Assembly (NCBI RefSeq): GCF_001570545.1
Contig: NZ_BBXD01000015.1
Coordinates: 62,001-126,000 of the forward strand
Direction: 5' to 3'
Length of the DNA stretch: 64,000 nt
Origin: Herbidospora mongoliensis
GTDB taxonomy: Bacteria > Actinomycetota > Actinomycetes > Streptosporangiales > Streptosporangiaceae
This document shows positions 44,520 through 53,543 of the stretch, piece by piece. Below the pieces are notes generated by a model that did no database searches, was not told the origin of the DNA, and saw only the letters and a list, made by a program, of their open reading frames with translations. How positions within the stretch are numbered: the first letter of the stretch is position 1; each line of letters begins with the position of its first letter. Position numbers and translations under genes: made by a program.

Positions 44520-46028
44520 ATGTCCAGACATGTTAGGCACGTCATCGCCGCGGCGATCCTGCTCCTCGGAGTCATGATCGCCCTCCCGGCCCGGGCCGCC
44601 GTGGTCGGCGGCTTCGACTTCGACCGGGCCCAGGTGTCGGTCACCGGGCTTCAGGTCCCGTGGGGGTTCGCCTTCCTCCCCGACGGGAGTGCCCTGGTCA
44701 CCGAACGCAACACCGGCCGCGTCATGCAGGTCAGGCCCGGCCAGACCCCGGTCGCCGTGGCGACCATCAGCGGCGTGTCCGCCTCGGGCGAGAGCGGCCT
44801 GCTCGGCATCGCCGTCTCCCCGACGTACGCCCAGGATCAGTGGATCTACGTCTACTTCACCACCGCCAACGACAACCGCCTGGCCCGTTTCCGGCTGAGC
44901 GCGCCCTCGACGCAGAACGTCCTGCTGTCGGGCATCCCGCGCGCCACCGTCCACGACGGCGGCCGCATCGCCTTCGGCCCCGACGGGATGCTCTACCTGG
45001 CCACCGGCGACGCCGGAACCACGTCGAACGCCCAGAACGCGAGCTCGCCCGCCGGGAAGATCCTCAGGATGAACCCCGACGGGAGCATCCCCTCGAGCAA
45101 CCCGACCGCCGGTTCGCGGGTCTACAGCATGGGTCACCGCAACGTCCAGGGCCTCGCCTGGGACGGTCAGGGCCGCCTGTACGCCAGCGAGTTCGGCCAG
45201 AACACCACCGACGAGGTCAACCAGATCGTGGCAGGGGGGAACTACGGCTGGCCGACGTGCGAGGGCATGTGCAACAACCCGTCGTTCCGCAACCCGATCG
45301 TCACGTGGACGACCGCCGAGGCCTCCCCGAGCGGCCTCGCCTACGCCAACAACACCCTGTTCGTCGCCGCCCTGCGCGGCACCCGCCTGTGGACCGTGTC
45401 GCTGAACGGCTCGGGCGGCTCGGCGGGCACCTCCGCCCAGTTCCAGGGCCAGTACGGCCGCCTCAGGGCGGTCGCCGTGGGCCCGGACGGCTGGCTGTGG
45501 GTCGGCACCAGCAACCGCGACGGCCGGGGCACCCCGGTCGCGGCGGACGACCGCATCATCCGGGTCCCCCCGGCAGGCGTGAACCCCTCGCCCTCGCCCT
45601 CGCCTTCGCCTTCGCCGAGCCCCAGCCCGTCCCCTTCGCCCAGCCCTTCGCCCAGTCCCTCGCCGTCTCCGTCGCCTTCCCCGTCACCCTCGCCGTCGCC
45701 CAGCCCGCAGCCGGGTGGTCCGTGCTCGGCGAGCGGGACCGTCCAGACCCAGTGGAGCAACGGCTACGTCGTCCAGCCCGTGACGGTGACCAACACCGGC
45801 ACCTCCGCACTGAGCGGCTGGCGGGTGACCTTCACCCTCCCGGCGGGCCACACCCTCTCGGGTTCGTGGAACGCCGCCCTGACCGTCTCCGGCCAGACCG
45901 TGACGGCCAGGAGCATGGCCTACAACGCCAACCTCGCCCCGAACGGCAGCACCACGTTCGGCTTCCAGGTCACCCGCCCCAACGGCAACACGGCCACGGT
46001 CAGCGGTTACACCTGCGCCTCCCCGTGA
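44520..46028 (+). CDS. Secreted PQQ-type sugar dehydrogenase with Pro-Ser linker and CBM2
   Basis: 502 aa. Signal peptide 1-27. A six-bladed sGDH/YliI-like propeller (about 30-350) has ATVHDGGRIAFGPDGMLYLATGD with the catalytic-type His, and YSMGHRNVQGLAWD. About 41 residues of alternating Pro-Ser follow (356-396), then a CBM2 cellulose-binding module (about 402-502) with paired cysteines (GPCSASG and GYTCASP). It may oxidise sugars on plant polymers and feed electrons or peroxide to oxidative enzymes. The propeller call is firm; the cofactor is inferred. Confidence 0.88.
   Translation: MSRHVRHVIAAAILLLGVMIALPARAAVVGGFDFDRAQVSVTGLQVPWGFAFLPDGSALVTERNTGRVMQVRPGQTPVAVATISGVSASGESGLLGIAVSPTYAQDQWIYVYFTTANDNRLARFRLSAPSTQNVLLSGIPRATVHDGGRIAFGPDGMLYLATGDAGTTSNAQNASSPAGKILRMNPDGSIPSSNPTAGSRVYSMGHRNVQGLAWDGQGRLYASEFGQNTTDEVNQIVAGGNYGWPTCEGMCNNPSFRNPIVTWTTAEASPSGLAYANNTLFVAALRGTRLWTVSLNGSGGSAGTSAQFQGQYGRLRAVAVGPDGWLWVGTSNRDGRGTPVAADDRIIRVPPAGVNPSPSPSPSPSPSPSPSPSPSPSPSPSPSPSPSPSPSPSPSPQPGGPCSASGTVQTQWSNGYVVQPVTVTNTGTSALSGWRVTFTLPAGHTLSGSWNAALTVSGQTVTARSMAYNANLAPNGSTTFGFQVTRPNGNTATVSGYTCASP
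45585..45707 (+). repeat. Pro-Ser codon microsatellite (interdomain linker)
   Basis: About 20 consecutive Pro-Ser codon pairs built from CCC/CCG/CCT with TCG/AGC/TCC/TCA. Codon mixing keeps it from being a perfect DNA repeat, but length change by slippage is likely. Confidence 0.85.
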
Positions 46029-46031
46029 CGC

Positions 46032-46805
46032 TCATCCCTTGAGGAACGCCGCGACGATCGGCCCGGTGATCTCCGGGTCGATCGTGTGGGTCTGGCCGTC
46101 GAGGGCGATCACGTGGGCGCCGTCGACGGCCATGCCCAGGGCGCCGACCATGCCGCGCAGCCGGTCGGGGCTGGCCGCGCCGTCGAGGACCAGCGTGGGC
46201 GGCGGGCGCAGGGCGGCGAGCTGGTCGGGCAGGTCGCGGTCGGTCACCAGCAGCGCGTCGTAGACGGTCGAGGGGGACAGGGCTTCGAGGGCCTTCCAGA
46301 ACGGCGCCCGCTTGGCCTGCTCCACCATCTGGGGCGGCATGCCGATGATCTTCAGCTGGAAGTATTCGACCGCCTCCTCGCGCCGCTCCTGGGCGATCAG
46401 TTCGGTCAGGTGACCGGCGTGGTCGGCGGGGGAGGGGTTCTCGTTCTGGTAGGGCGGCTCGTAGAGGGCCAGCCGGGTGATGGCGGCCCCGTCGATCACC
46501 GCCTTCAGCGCGAGCAGCGCGCCCGACGAGTAGCCGAACACGGCCGCCTCGCCGCCCGCGACCTCGATCATGGCCTTCAGGTCGTCGACCTCGTCGTCGA
46601 TCCGGTAGGGCAGGGCCACCTCGCCGCTGCCGCCGCGCCCGCGCCGGTCGTACACGAAAACGGTGAAGTCACGGGACAGCGCCTCGGCCAGCGGCAGCCC
46701 GGCGGCGCGCTCGTTGAAGACGCCCACCGCGACGATCACCGGCGGCCCCTCGCCGACCTGGTCATAGGCGATCGTGGTGCCGTCACGCGAGGTCGTAATC
46801 TTCAT
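46032..46805 (-). CDS. Alpha/beta hydrolase
   Basis: 257 aa. The nucleophile elbow GYSSG (Ser about residue 91), an Asp in LVLDGAASPDR and His in LDGQTHTIDPE form the expected triad. TTSRDGTTIAYDQVGEG starts the fold and VYDRRGRGGSG forms the oxyanion loop. Generic small esterase or lactonase of unknown substrate. It is divergent from the methyltransferase gene. Confidence 0.88.
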   Translation of the reverse strand: MKITTSRDGTTIAYDQVGEGPPVIVAVGVFNERAAGLPLAEALSRDFTVFVYDRRGRGGSGEVALPYRIDDEVDDLKAMIEVAGGEAAVFGYSSGALLALKAVIDGAAITRLALYEPPYQNENPSPADHAGHLTELIAQERREEAVEYFQLKIIGMPPQMVEQAKRAPFWKALEALSPSTVYDALLVTDRDLPDQLAALRPPPTLVLDGAASPDRLRGMVGALGMAVDGAHVIALDGQTHTIDPEITGPIVAAFLKG

Positions 46806-46862
46806 GACATCCGTTCTATCAGCCGGTACCGTCAGTTCCAGTCCAGCGAACAAGGAGTTGCC

Positions 46863-46931
46863 ATGACCGCCCGCCCGGTGTGACCGGGGTGGTCCAGTGC
46901 TGCCCCGGTCGAGACGAGAAGCAGGTTTTTT
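46863..46931 (+). promoter_or_regulatory. Upstream mini-ORF plus hairpin and T-run (attenuator-like leader)
   Basis: AAGGAG (46850-46855) precedes ATG 46863, which encodes only MTARPV and stops at 46883. The stop codon is inside the first arm of a perfect 8-bp stem, GACCGGGG/CCCCGGTC (46882-46889 with 46903-46910), and TTTTTT follows at 46926-46931. The methyltransferase ATG comes 28 nt later. A ribosome on the mini-ORF would melt the stem. Confidence 0.5.
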
Positions 46932-46958
46932 CGTACTTCTGACTGGAGCATTCTTCAC

Positions 46959-47666
46959 ATGCCGTGGTACACGGATTTCTTCACCGAGCTGCCCAACACC
47001 TTCTGGCGGGCGGCAGTCCCCAGCGAGTCGACCAAGGCCGAGATCGACTTCCTGATGACCCTGCCGGGCGACCACGTCCTCGACGTGGCCTGCGGCAGCG
47101 GGCGGCACGCCCTCGAACTGGCCGCGCGCGGCCGCCGGGTGACCGGCGTCGACGTCTCGGCCGAGGCGATCGCCCACGCGACCGGCGAGGCCGCCCGGCG
47201 CGGGCTCACCGCCGCCTTCCACGTCGGCGACATGCGCGCGCTGCCCGCGACGATCGCCGACACGGCGATCTGCATGGGCAACGCCTTCGGCTACCTCGAC
47301 CACGACGAGACGCGCGCCTTCCTGGCCGGGCTGACCGCCCGGACGGTGGTCCTCGACTACGGCTTCGCGGCCGAGTCGTTCCTCCCGGGCGTGGCCCTGG
47401 AGGAGGAGCCGCTGACGATCGGCGGCGTCACCGCCGAGCAGGTCAACGAATACGACGTGGCGAGAAGCCGCTGGATCACCCACTTCACCTTCACCAGAGG
47501 TGAAGAGGTGCATCGGGGGACCTCCGTCCAGCACGTCTACACCGCCGCCGAGGTCTGCCGCATGGTGACCGAGGCGGGTTTCGGAACCATCGATCTGTAC
47601 GGCGATCCTGACGGCGCCCCCTACGAGCTCAGGTCTCCCCGCCTGATCCTGGTGGCCCGCCGCTAG
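46959..47666 (+). CDS. Class I SAM-dependent methyltransferase
   Basis: 235 aa. SAM-binding motif I VLDVACGSGRHALELA, motif II GVDVSAEAIAHA and the acidic loop HVGDMRALPA are intact. It belongs to the small-molecule methyltransferase type. Its stop overlaps the convergent flavoprotein gene by 4 bp. It may act on the product of the type III PKS locus, but it is on the opposite strand and has its own leader. Confidence 0.88.
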   Translation: MPWYTDFFTELPNTFWRAAVPSESTKAEIDFLMTLPGDHVLDVACGSGRHALELAARGRRVTGVDVSAEAIAHATGEAARRGLTAAFHVGDMRALPATIADTAICMGNAFGYLDHDETRAFLAGLTARTVVLDYGFAAESFLPGVALEEEPLTIGGVTAEQVNEYDVARSRWITHFTFTRGEEVHRGTSVQHVYTAAEVCRMVTEAGFGTIDLYGDPDGAPYELRSPRLILVARR

Positions 47667-48679
47667 GCGAGAAGGGCGACGGCCGCGCGGAAGGCCCACG
47701 GGAGCCGCCGCGCGGCCGGCGCGATCAGATCACCGGTGACCCGGTTGCCCCGGACGGCCACCAGAGCCTCTGTGAGCACCCGGTGGCGGCGTGACAGCCG
47801 CGTCCACGACCGGGCGTACATTTCGGGATTTCCCTGTCTTAGCGAGGAAATGAGCGCCTCGGCCGAGCGGACCGCCAGCGAGATCCCCTCACCCGTGAGC
47901 GCGTCGACGTATCCGGCGGCGTCGCCGACGAGCAGCACCCGCCCGGCCACCCGCGCCTTCGCGTCCTGCCGCAGCGGGCCGGCCCCGCGCACCGGCGAAC
48001 ACGCCGGGCCCAGCCGGTCGCGTAACGCCGGGAACGCCGCCAGATGTTCGTCGAACGGCACCCGCCGCGAACTCAGCACCGCCACCCCGACCAGCTCGGG
48101 CCCGACCGGCGTCACATAGGCCTCCGCCCCGGACGACCAGTGCACCTCGACGTGGGAACTCCAGGGAGCGACCGCGAAATGGCGGCGCAGACCGTGGCGG
48201 CGTACCCGATCGGAGGTGACCGTCAGCCCCAGGGAGGCGCGAAGCGGGGAGTGCAGCCCGTCGGCCGCGACCAGCCAGCGGGCCCGGCCGAACCCGTCGG
48301 CCTCGACGCCGTCCGGCCGCTGCCGGAACCGCCCGACCCGGCCGGCGACCACGCGCACCCCCAGTTCGGCGGCCCGTTTGGCGAGCGCCTCGTGCAGGAT
48401 CGTGCGGCGGACGCCGAGCCCGGAAAGGCCGCGGGGGAACGGAGCGGTCACCGAGCCGGTGGCGTCGAGATAGGCGATGCCGCGTAACGGCCACCCGTCG
48501 GGCCGCACGCCCAGCGCCCGCAGCGCCTCGGCGCCGGTGGGCATCAGCCCCTCGCCACAGGCCTTGTCGACGGGGGTCGCCCGGGGTTCGACGACGACGG
48601 CCTCCATCCCGGCCAGCGCGGCATGGCACGCGGTCGCGAGCCCGGCGGGCCCGCCCCCGGCGATCAGGACGTCGATCAC
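47663..48679 (-). CDS. FAD-dependent oxidoreductase (geranylgeranyl-reductase/hydroxylase family)
   Basis: 338 aa, GTG start overlapping the ICMT-like stop (GTGA). FAD motif IAGGGPAGLATACHAA, a CGEGLMPTG motif after the first beta-alpha-beta, and GDAAGYVDALTGEGI for the second FAD contact. Related enzymes reduce prenyl chains or hydroxylate aromatic rings. Next to a type III PKS and an ICMT-like enzyme it matches the flavoprotein of srs-type phenolic-lipid operons. Confidence 0.85.
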   Translation of the reverse strand: MIDVLIAGGGPAGLATACHAALAGMEAVVVEPRATPVDKACGEGLMPTGAEALRALGVRPDGWPLRGIAYLDATGSVTAPFPRGLSGLGVRRTILHEALAKRAAELGVRVVAGRVGRFRQRPDGVEADGFGRARWLVAADGLHSPLRASLGLTVTSDRVRRHGLRRHFAVAPWSSHVEVHWSSGAEAYVTPVGPELVGVAVLSSRRVPFDEHLAAFPALRDRLGPACSPVRGAGPLRQDAKARVAGRVLLVGDAAGYVDALTGEGISLAVRSAEALISSLRQGNPEMYARSWTRLSRRHRVLTEALVAVRGNRVTGDLIAPAARRLPWAFRAAVALLA

Positions 48680-49191
48680 GCGGTGCCCAGCCGGGCCAGC
48701 GCCGCCTCCTCAGACCGGATCCGGACCACCATCAGCCCGGCGTTCAGCACCGTGAAGACCAGCGCCGTGACCCAGGCCGAATGGACGAGGGGGAGCGCCA
48801 GCCCTTCGACGGCGACCGCGACGTAGTTGGGGTGCCGCAGGTAGCGGTAAGGCCCACCCGTGACGGCCTGCAGCCCGGGAACGACCACGACCTGGGTGTT
48901 CCACTGGTGCCCCAGGGTCCGGATGCACCACCACCGAAGCCCCTGGGAGGCGACGACGAGCGCCAGCATCGACCAGCCCAGCGCGGGGACGAAGGGGCGG
49001 TCGGCGGCGTACACCTCCACCATGCACCCGGCCAGCAGCCCGGTGTGCAGGACGACCATGAACGGATAGTGCCCCTGACCGGTGACGAAGCCGCCCCGCG
49101 CCAGGCTCCACCGCAGATTCCGCTTGGCCACCACGAGCTCGGCCAGTCGCTCGGCCGAGACGAGAGCGATCAGGACGGCATACCAACCCAT
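48676..49191 (-). CDS. Isoprenylcysteine carboxyl methyltransferase-like (ICMT) membrane protein
   Basis: 171 aa, about four membrane helices. The SAM-binding C-terminal motif GPYRYLRHPNYVAVAVEG is clear. In phenolic-lipid clusters such enzymes O-methylate the resorcinol or quinol. The stop overlaps the flavoprotein start, and the gene follows the type III PKS by 43 bp, so the three are one operon. Confidence 0.88.
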   Translation of the reverse strand: MGWYAVLIALVSAERLAELVVAKRNLRWSLARGGFVTGQGHYPFMVVLHTGLLAGCMVEVYAADRPFVPALGWSMLALVVASQGLRWWCIRTLGHQWNTQVVVVPGLQAVTGGPYRYLRHPNYVAVAVEGLALPLVHSAWVTALVFTVLNAGLMVVRIRSEEAALARLGTA

Positions 49192-49234
49192 TAGCTCTCC
49201 AACGTCTGGGGGTTCTTCGCGGAGTTCCCGCCCA

Positions 49235-50278
49235 TCACCACTCCAGCAGGACGAGTTCCGAGCAGAACCCCGGTCCCATCGCGATCATCAGGCCAGGCGT
49301 CCCCTTCGGCGGGTCGAGCGCCATCGTGTCCGCCAGCACCCGCAGCACCGACGACGACGACAGGTTCCCCACCTCGGCCAGGGACCGCCACGTCACGTCG
49401 AGGGCGTCGGGAGGCAGGTCCAGAGCCTCGATGACCGCTTCCAGGACGCGCGGCCCGCCGGGGTGGCAGACCCACGCGGTGATGTCTTTCCTGGTCAGAC
49501 CGTGATCACCCAGGAAGCCGTCGACGTCGTCGGCCAGATAGGTCCGGACGACGGAGGGGACGTTGGCGTCCAGGACCACCCGGAAGCCGTTGCTGGTGAT
49601 GTCCCAGCCCATGACCTGCTCGGAGTCGGGGTAGAGGTGAGAGCGCGAGTCGATCACGCGGGGGCCGGGGCCCTCGGTCGTGGTGGCCACCACCGCGGTC
49701 GCGCCGTCGCCGAACAGGCCGCCGGCGACCAGGTTGGCGATCGAGCGGTCGTCGCGCTGGATGGTCAGGGAGCAGAACTCCACCGACAGCAGCACCGCGA
49801 CCTGGGCCGACTTGTCGGACAGGTAGTCGTGCACCCGCGCGACCCCGGCCGCGCCGCCCACGCAGCCCAGTCCGAAGATCGGCAGGCGTTTCACGTCGGG
49901 CCGCATGCCCAGCCGGGACGCGACGCGGCTCTCGATCGAGGGCGCCGCTATGCCGGTCACCGTGGTGAACAGGATCATGTCGACGTCGCGGGGGGTCAGT
50001 CCGGCCGCGTCCAGGGCCTCGGCCACCGCCTGGGAGCCCAGCTCGACCGCCGCCGCCACGAACACGTCGTTGGAGGCCCCGAAACCGTCGAGTTTGGCGT
50101 AGTCGTCGAGGGGCAGTACGAGATGTCGGAAGTCGACTTTGGCGTGCTGGTGGAGTCGTTCGAGAACCCGGCGCTCGGTGGCGTCGAGGAAGCCCAGCCG
50201 GGCGATCGCCTCGGTGATCTCGGCCTGCGCGTAGCGGTTCGGCGGCAGGACACCCTGAACAGCGGCGATTCGTGACAT
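49235..50278 (-). CDS. Type III polyketide synthase
   Basis: 347 aa chalcone-synthase fold. Catalytic Cys139 in PIFGLGCVGGAAG, His in WVCHPGGPRV and Asn in AEVGNLSSSSVL form the triad; GPGFCSELVLLEW closes the protein. It condenses malonyl-CoA units on a CoA starter to give pyrones or resorcinols. The starter is not readable here. It heads an operon with ICMT and flavoprotein genes and is divergent from a UbiA prenyltransferase. Confidence 0.94.
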   Translation of the reverse strand: MSRIAAVQGVLPPNRYAQAEITEAIARLGFLDATERRVLERLHQHAKVDFRHLVLPLDDYAKLDGFGASNDVFVAAAVELGSQAVAEALDAAGLTPRDVDMILFTTVTGIAAPSIESRVASRLGMRPDVKRLPIFGLGCVGGAAGVARVHDYLSDKSAQVAVLLSVEFCSLTIQRDDRSIANLVAGGLFGDGATAVVATTTEGPGPRVIDSRSHLYPDSEQVMGWDITSNGFRVVLDANVPSVVRTYLADDVDGFLGDHGLTRKDITAWVCHPGGPRVLEAVIEALDLPPDALDVTWRSLAEVGNLSSSSVLRVLADTMALDPPKGTPGLMIAMGPGFCSELVLLEW

Positions 50279-50337
50279 CGCACTCCCAGATCGGCAGAAG
50301 TTACCCCTTCCGATCTCTGCCCACCCCTCACGGGTTC

Positions 50338-51138
50338 ATGTGCGCCCCGATGGGAACTCCAACCTCTGTGCTTCTCGGTCTGCTGCGGGCGTGTCACCCC
50401 GGTCCGACGCTCGCGGTCACCGCTCTCGTGACGGCGCTCGCGGTGGGATCCGGCCAGAATCTGGTCGGGTGCTTATTCGTGGCGGCCGCCGTGCTGACCG
50501 GTCAGTTGTCGGTCGGCTGGAGCAACGACGCCGTGGACGCGGGGCGGGATCGGGCCCTGGGGCGTACCGAAAAACCGGCTGTTTCCGGACTTATCACGAC
50601 AAGAGCTTTATGGGTGGGCGCCGGGCTGGCCTTGGCCGCTTGTGTGCCGTTGTCGCTGTTGAGCGGGCTCGCGGCCGGCGGGTTCCATCTGCTCGGGGTG
50701 GCCGCGGCGTGGTCGTACAACCTGGGCCTGAAGGCCACGGTCCTCTCCTGGGTGCCCTATGTGATCGGGTTCGGGCAGTTCCCGGCGTTCGTGTCGCTCG
50801 GCCTGCCCGGCGAACCGTGGCCCGCCTGGTGGTCGGTCCTCGCCGGCGCGCTACTCGGGGTCGGCGCCCACCTGGCCAACGTGCTCCCCGACATCGACGG
50901 CGACCTGAAAACGGGGGTGCACGGCCTGCCCCAGCGCCTCGGCCCCCGCCGGACCCGGGTGCTCACCGCCGTCTTCCTGGTCGCCGCCGTCGCCGTGCTC
51001 TGGTGGCCCGCCGTCGTCGTGGCGTTCGGGCTCGCACTGGCTCCCCGCTATGTGCGCCGCCCCGACGCCCCGCTCCTGAGCGCCATCGCCGTCGCCGCAC
51101 TGGCCGTCGTGCTCCTGCTCGTGCGCGGGACCGGCTGA
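50338..51138 (+). CDS. UbiA-family prenyltransferase
   Basis: 266 aa with about eight membrane helices. The two Asp-rich motifs are GWSNDAVDAGRDRALG and LPDIDGDLKTG, which bind prenyl diphosphate through Mg2+. It would attach a prenyl chain to an aromatic or similar acceptor. The start lies 59 bp from the divergent type III PKS start; ATG 50350 is an alternative. Confidence 0.9.
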   Translation: MCAPMGTPTSVLLGLLRACHPGPTLAVTALVTALAVGSGQNLVGCLFVAAAVLTGQLSVGWSNDAVDAGRDRALGRTEKPAVSGLITTRALWVGAGLALAACVPLSLLSGLAAGGFHLLGVAAAWSYNLGLKATVLSWVPYVIGFGQFPAFVSLGLPGEPWPAWWSVLAGALLGVGAHLANVLPDIDGDLKTGVHGLPQRLGPRRTRVLTAVFLVAAVAVLWWPAVVVAFGLALAPRYVRRPDAPLLSAIAVAALAVVLLLVRGTG

Positions 51139-51140
51139 CC

Positions 51141-51168
51141 GCCGGACGGTCCCGGAGGACCATCCGGC
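51141..51168. terminator. Shared hairpin between UbiA and rtcB
   Basis: GCCGGA-C-GGTCC / GGACC-A-TCCGGC (one mismatch) with a CGGA loop, in the 35-bp gap between two convergent genes. Confidence 0.7.
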
Positions 51169-51173
51169 GGGGG

Positions 51174-52328
51174 TCAGCCCTTGTAGTTGAAGATCTGCCG
51201 CAGCGTGTGCTGCACGGTCACCAGGTCGGTCTGGTCGGCCATGACCCGGTCGATCGACTTGTAGGCCTCCGGGTGCTCGTCGACCAGGGACGAGGCCCGG
51301 TCGGCGTTCCAGGTCCGGCCTTCCATCGCCTTCTTCAGCGACGACGCCGTCAGGGTCCGCTTCGCCTGGCCGCGCGACATCCGCCGGCCCGCCCCGTGCG
51401 AGCACGAGTGGTAGGAGTCGGCGTTGCCCTTCCCGCGCACGATGTAGGACTGGGTCCCCATCGAGCCCGGGATGACGCCCTCGTCGCCGGTGTCGGCCTT
51501 GATGGCGCCCTTACGGGTGATCCACAGGTTCTTGCCCTGGTGCGTCTCGCGCTGGGTGAAGTTGTGGTGGCAGTTGATCGTCCGGACCCGGCGGCCCTTG
51601 CCGACCACCGAGAACAGCGCGTTCGACAGGACCGCGTCCATCCGCGCCCGCGAGGCCATCGCGTAGGCCTGCGACCACAGCATGTCGTCGATGTAGGCGG
51701 TGAACTCGGGCGTCCCCTGGGTGAAGTAGGCCAGGTCGGGGTCCTCCAGCCCGATCGCCGCCTGCTTCATCGCCTTCTTCGCGTCGGCGATGTGGCGGGT
51801 CGCGAGCTGGTTCCCGATTCCACGCGAACCGGAGTGGAGGACCGTCCACACCCGGTCACGCTCGTCGAGGCAGACCTCCACGAAGTGGTTGCCCGACCCG
51901 AGGGTGCCGAACTGAACCGCCACCGTCTTGTCCTGCTTCGGGGTCAGTTCCGTGTACGGCCGCCCGATCGCCTCCAGCGCCCGGTCGACGGCCCGGTCGT
52001 CGTGCCCCCGGCCCACGCCGGCCGGGATCCGCCGCTCGACCAGCGGCATCAGCGCGTCGAGGTTGTCCGGCAGGTCACGGGCGGTGAGGTCGGTCTCGGT
52101 CGCGATCATCCCGCAGCCGATGTCGACCCCGACGGCGGCCGGGATGATCGCACCCTCGGTGGGGATGACGGAGCCGACGGTCGCACCGATCCCGATGTGC
52201 GCATCGGGCATGAGCGCGACGTGTCCGGACACGAACCGCAGGCGCGCGGTCCTGGCCGCCTGCTCGATCGTTCCGGGGTCGATCTCGCTGGCCCAGGACA
52301 GCAGGTTGTGGGCGACTTCCTTCGGCAT
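51174..52328 (-). CDS. rtcB: RtcB RNA ligase
   Basis: 384 aa. Metal and active-site motifs VGVDIGCGMIATE, GTLGSGNHFVEV, HSGSRGIGNQ, NCHHNF and CSHGAGRRMSRGQAKR are all present; the His of SHGAGR is the guanylylated residue. It joins 2',3'-cyclic phosphate and 5'-OH RNA ends for RNA repair. ATG 52328 has AGGAG about 7 nt upstream. No archease or RtcA is adjacent. Confidence 0.95.
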   Translation of the reverse strand: MPKEVAHNLLSWASEIDPGTIEQAARTARLRFVSGHVALMPDAHIGIGATVGSVIPTEGAIIPAAVGVDIGCGMIATETDLTARDLPDNLDALMPLVERRIPAGVGRGHDDRAVDRALEAIGRPYTELTPKQDKTVAVQFGTLGSGNHFVEVCLDERDRVWTVLHSGSRGIGNQLATRHIADAKKAMKQAAIGLEDPDLAYFTQGTPEFTAYIDDMLWSQAYAMASRARMDAVLSNALFSVVGKGRRVRTINCHHNFTQRETHQGKNLWITRKGAIKADTGDEGVIPGSMGTQSYIVRGKGNADSYHSCSHGAGRRMSRGQAKRTLTASSLKKAMEGRTWNADRASSLVDEHPEAYKSIDRVMADQTDLVTVQHTLRQIFNYKG

Positions 52329-52468
52329 GATGATCTCCTGTTTCGGTGCGACCAGTGTGCCGAACCGGGGTTAAGCGTTCCCAATGGTTTTCCCGGGCAG
52401 GAATCCGACTTGATGGCGATCGGTTGTACTCGTCTAAGGTGGCATTCCTGATTGGAGGTCGGTGTTAC

Positions 52469-53452
52469 GTGCTGGTCGATTCACACGGGCGCGTCGCGAC
52501 GGACCTGAGGGTCTCGCTGACCGACCGCTGCAACCTGCGGTGCACCTACTGCATGCCACCGGAGGGTCTCGACTGGCTGCCCAAACCCGATTTGCTGACG
52601 GCTGACGAGATCGTCCGCCTGGTCACCATCGGCGTACGTGACCTGGGCATCACCGAGGTCCGCTACACCGGCGGAGAGCCGCTGCTCCGGCGCGAACTGG
52701 TCGAGATCGTCTCCCGCACCTCGGCTCTGGGCGCCGAGATCTCCCTGACCACCAACGGCATCGGCCTGGCCCGCCTGGCCGGGCCGCTGGCGGAGGCGGG
52801 CCTGCACCGCGTGAACGTCTCCCTCGACACCGTCGACCGCGAGACGTTCAAGAAACTCGCCCACCGCGACCGCCTCCCCGACGTGCTCGCGGGGCTGGAG
52901 GCCGCCGACGCGTCGGGCCTGCGCCCGGTGAAAGTCAACGCGGTGCTGATGCGCGACGTGAACGACCACGAGGCCGCCGACCTGCTGCGCTACTGCCTGG
53001 AGCGCGGCTACCAGCTCAGATTCATCGAGCAGATGCCCCTGGACGCCCAGCACGGCTGGAGCCGCCAGAACATGATCACCGCCGACGAGATCCTCGCCAT
53101 GCTCGGCCAGGAGTTCAAGCTGGCCGACGCCGACCCGCGCGACCGCGGCAGCGCCCCGGCGGAGCTGTTCCTGGTCGACGGGGGCCCCGACACGGTCGGT
53201 GTGATCGGCTCGGTCACCAGGCCGTTCTGCGGCGCCTGCGACCGGGTCCGCCTCACCGCCGACGGCCAGATCCGCAACTGCCTGTTCGCCACCGAGGAGT
53301 CCGACCTCCGCACCGCCATGCGCGCGGGCGTCTCCGACGACGACCTGGCGGCCCGCTGGCTGGCGTCCATCGCCCGCAAGAAGCCGGGCCACGGCATCGA
53401 CAACCCCGAGTTCCTCCAGCCCGCCCGCCCCATGAGCGCGATCGGCGGCTGA
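52469..53452 (+). CDS. moaA: GTP 3',8-cyclase MoaA
   Basis: 327 aa. Radical SAM motif CNLRCTYC near the N-terminus and the second cluster PFCGACDRVRLTADGQIRNCLF near the C-terminus; the GG tail (AIGG) needed for activity is present. GTG 52469 has GGAGGT 9 nt upstream. It starts molybdenum-cofactor synthesis from GTP. Possible promoter TTGATG-N19-TAAGGT (52410-52440). Confidence 0.95.
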   Translation: MLVDSHGRVATDLRVSLTDRCNLRCTYCMPPEGLDWLPKPDLLTADEIVRLVTIGVRDLGITEVRYTGGEPLLRRELVEIVSRTSALGAEISLTTNGIGLARLAGPLAEAGLHRVNVSLDTVDRETFKKLAHRDRLPDVLAGLEAADASGLRPVKVNAVLMRDVNDHEAADLLRYCLERGYQLRFIEQMPLDAQHGWSRQNMITADEILAMLGQEFKLADADPRDRGSAPAELFLVDGGPDTVGVIGSVTRPFCGACDRVRLTADGQIRNCLFATEESDLRTAMRAGVSDDDLAARWLASIARKKPGHGIDNPEFLQPARPMSAIGG

Positions 53453-53543
53453 GCGGGTCGGCCCGTGGCGGCTGTTGATCGTTACGATGGGTGGTCGCCC
53501 TTCGGGGTGGACGGTGACATTCCTGCTGATCTGGAGGCCGCTC

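Noticed and set aside
45585-45707. CRISPR-like or mobile repeat
   Set aside because: It is a coding Pro-Ser linker with mixed codons and no unique spacers.
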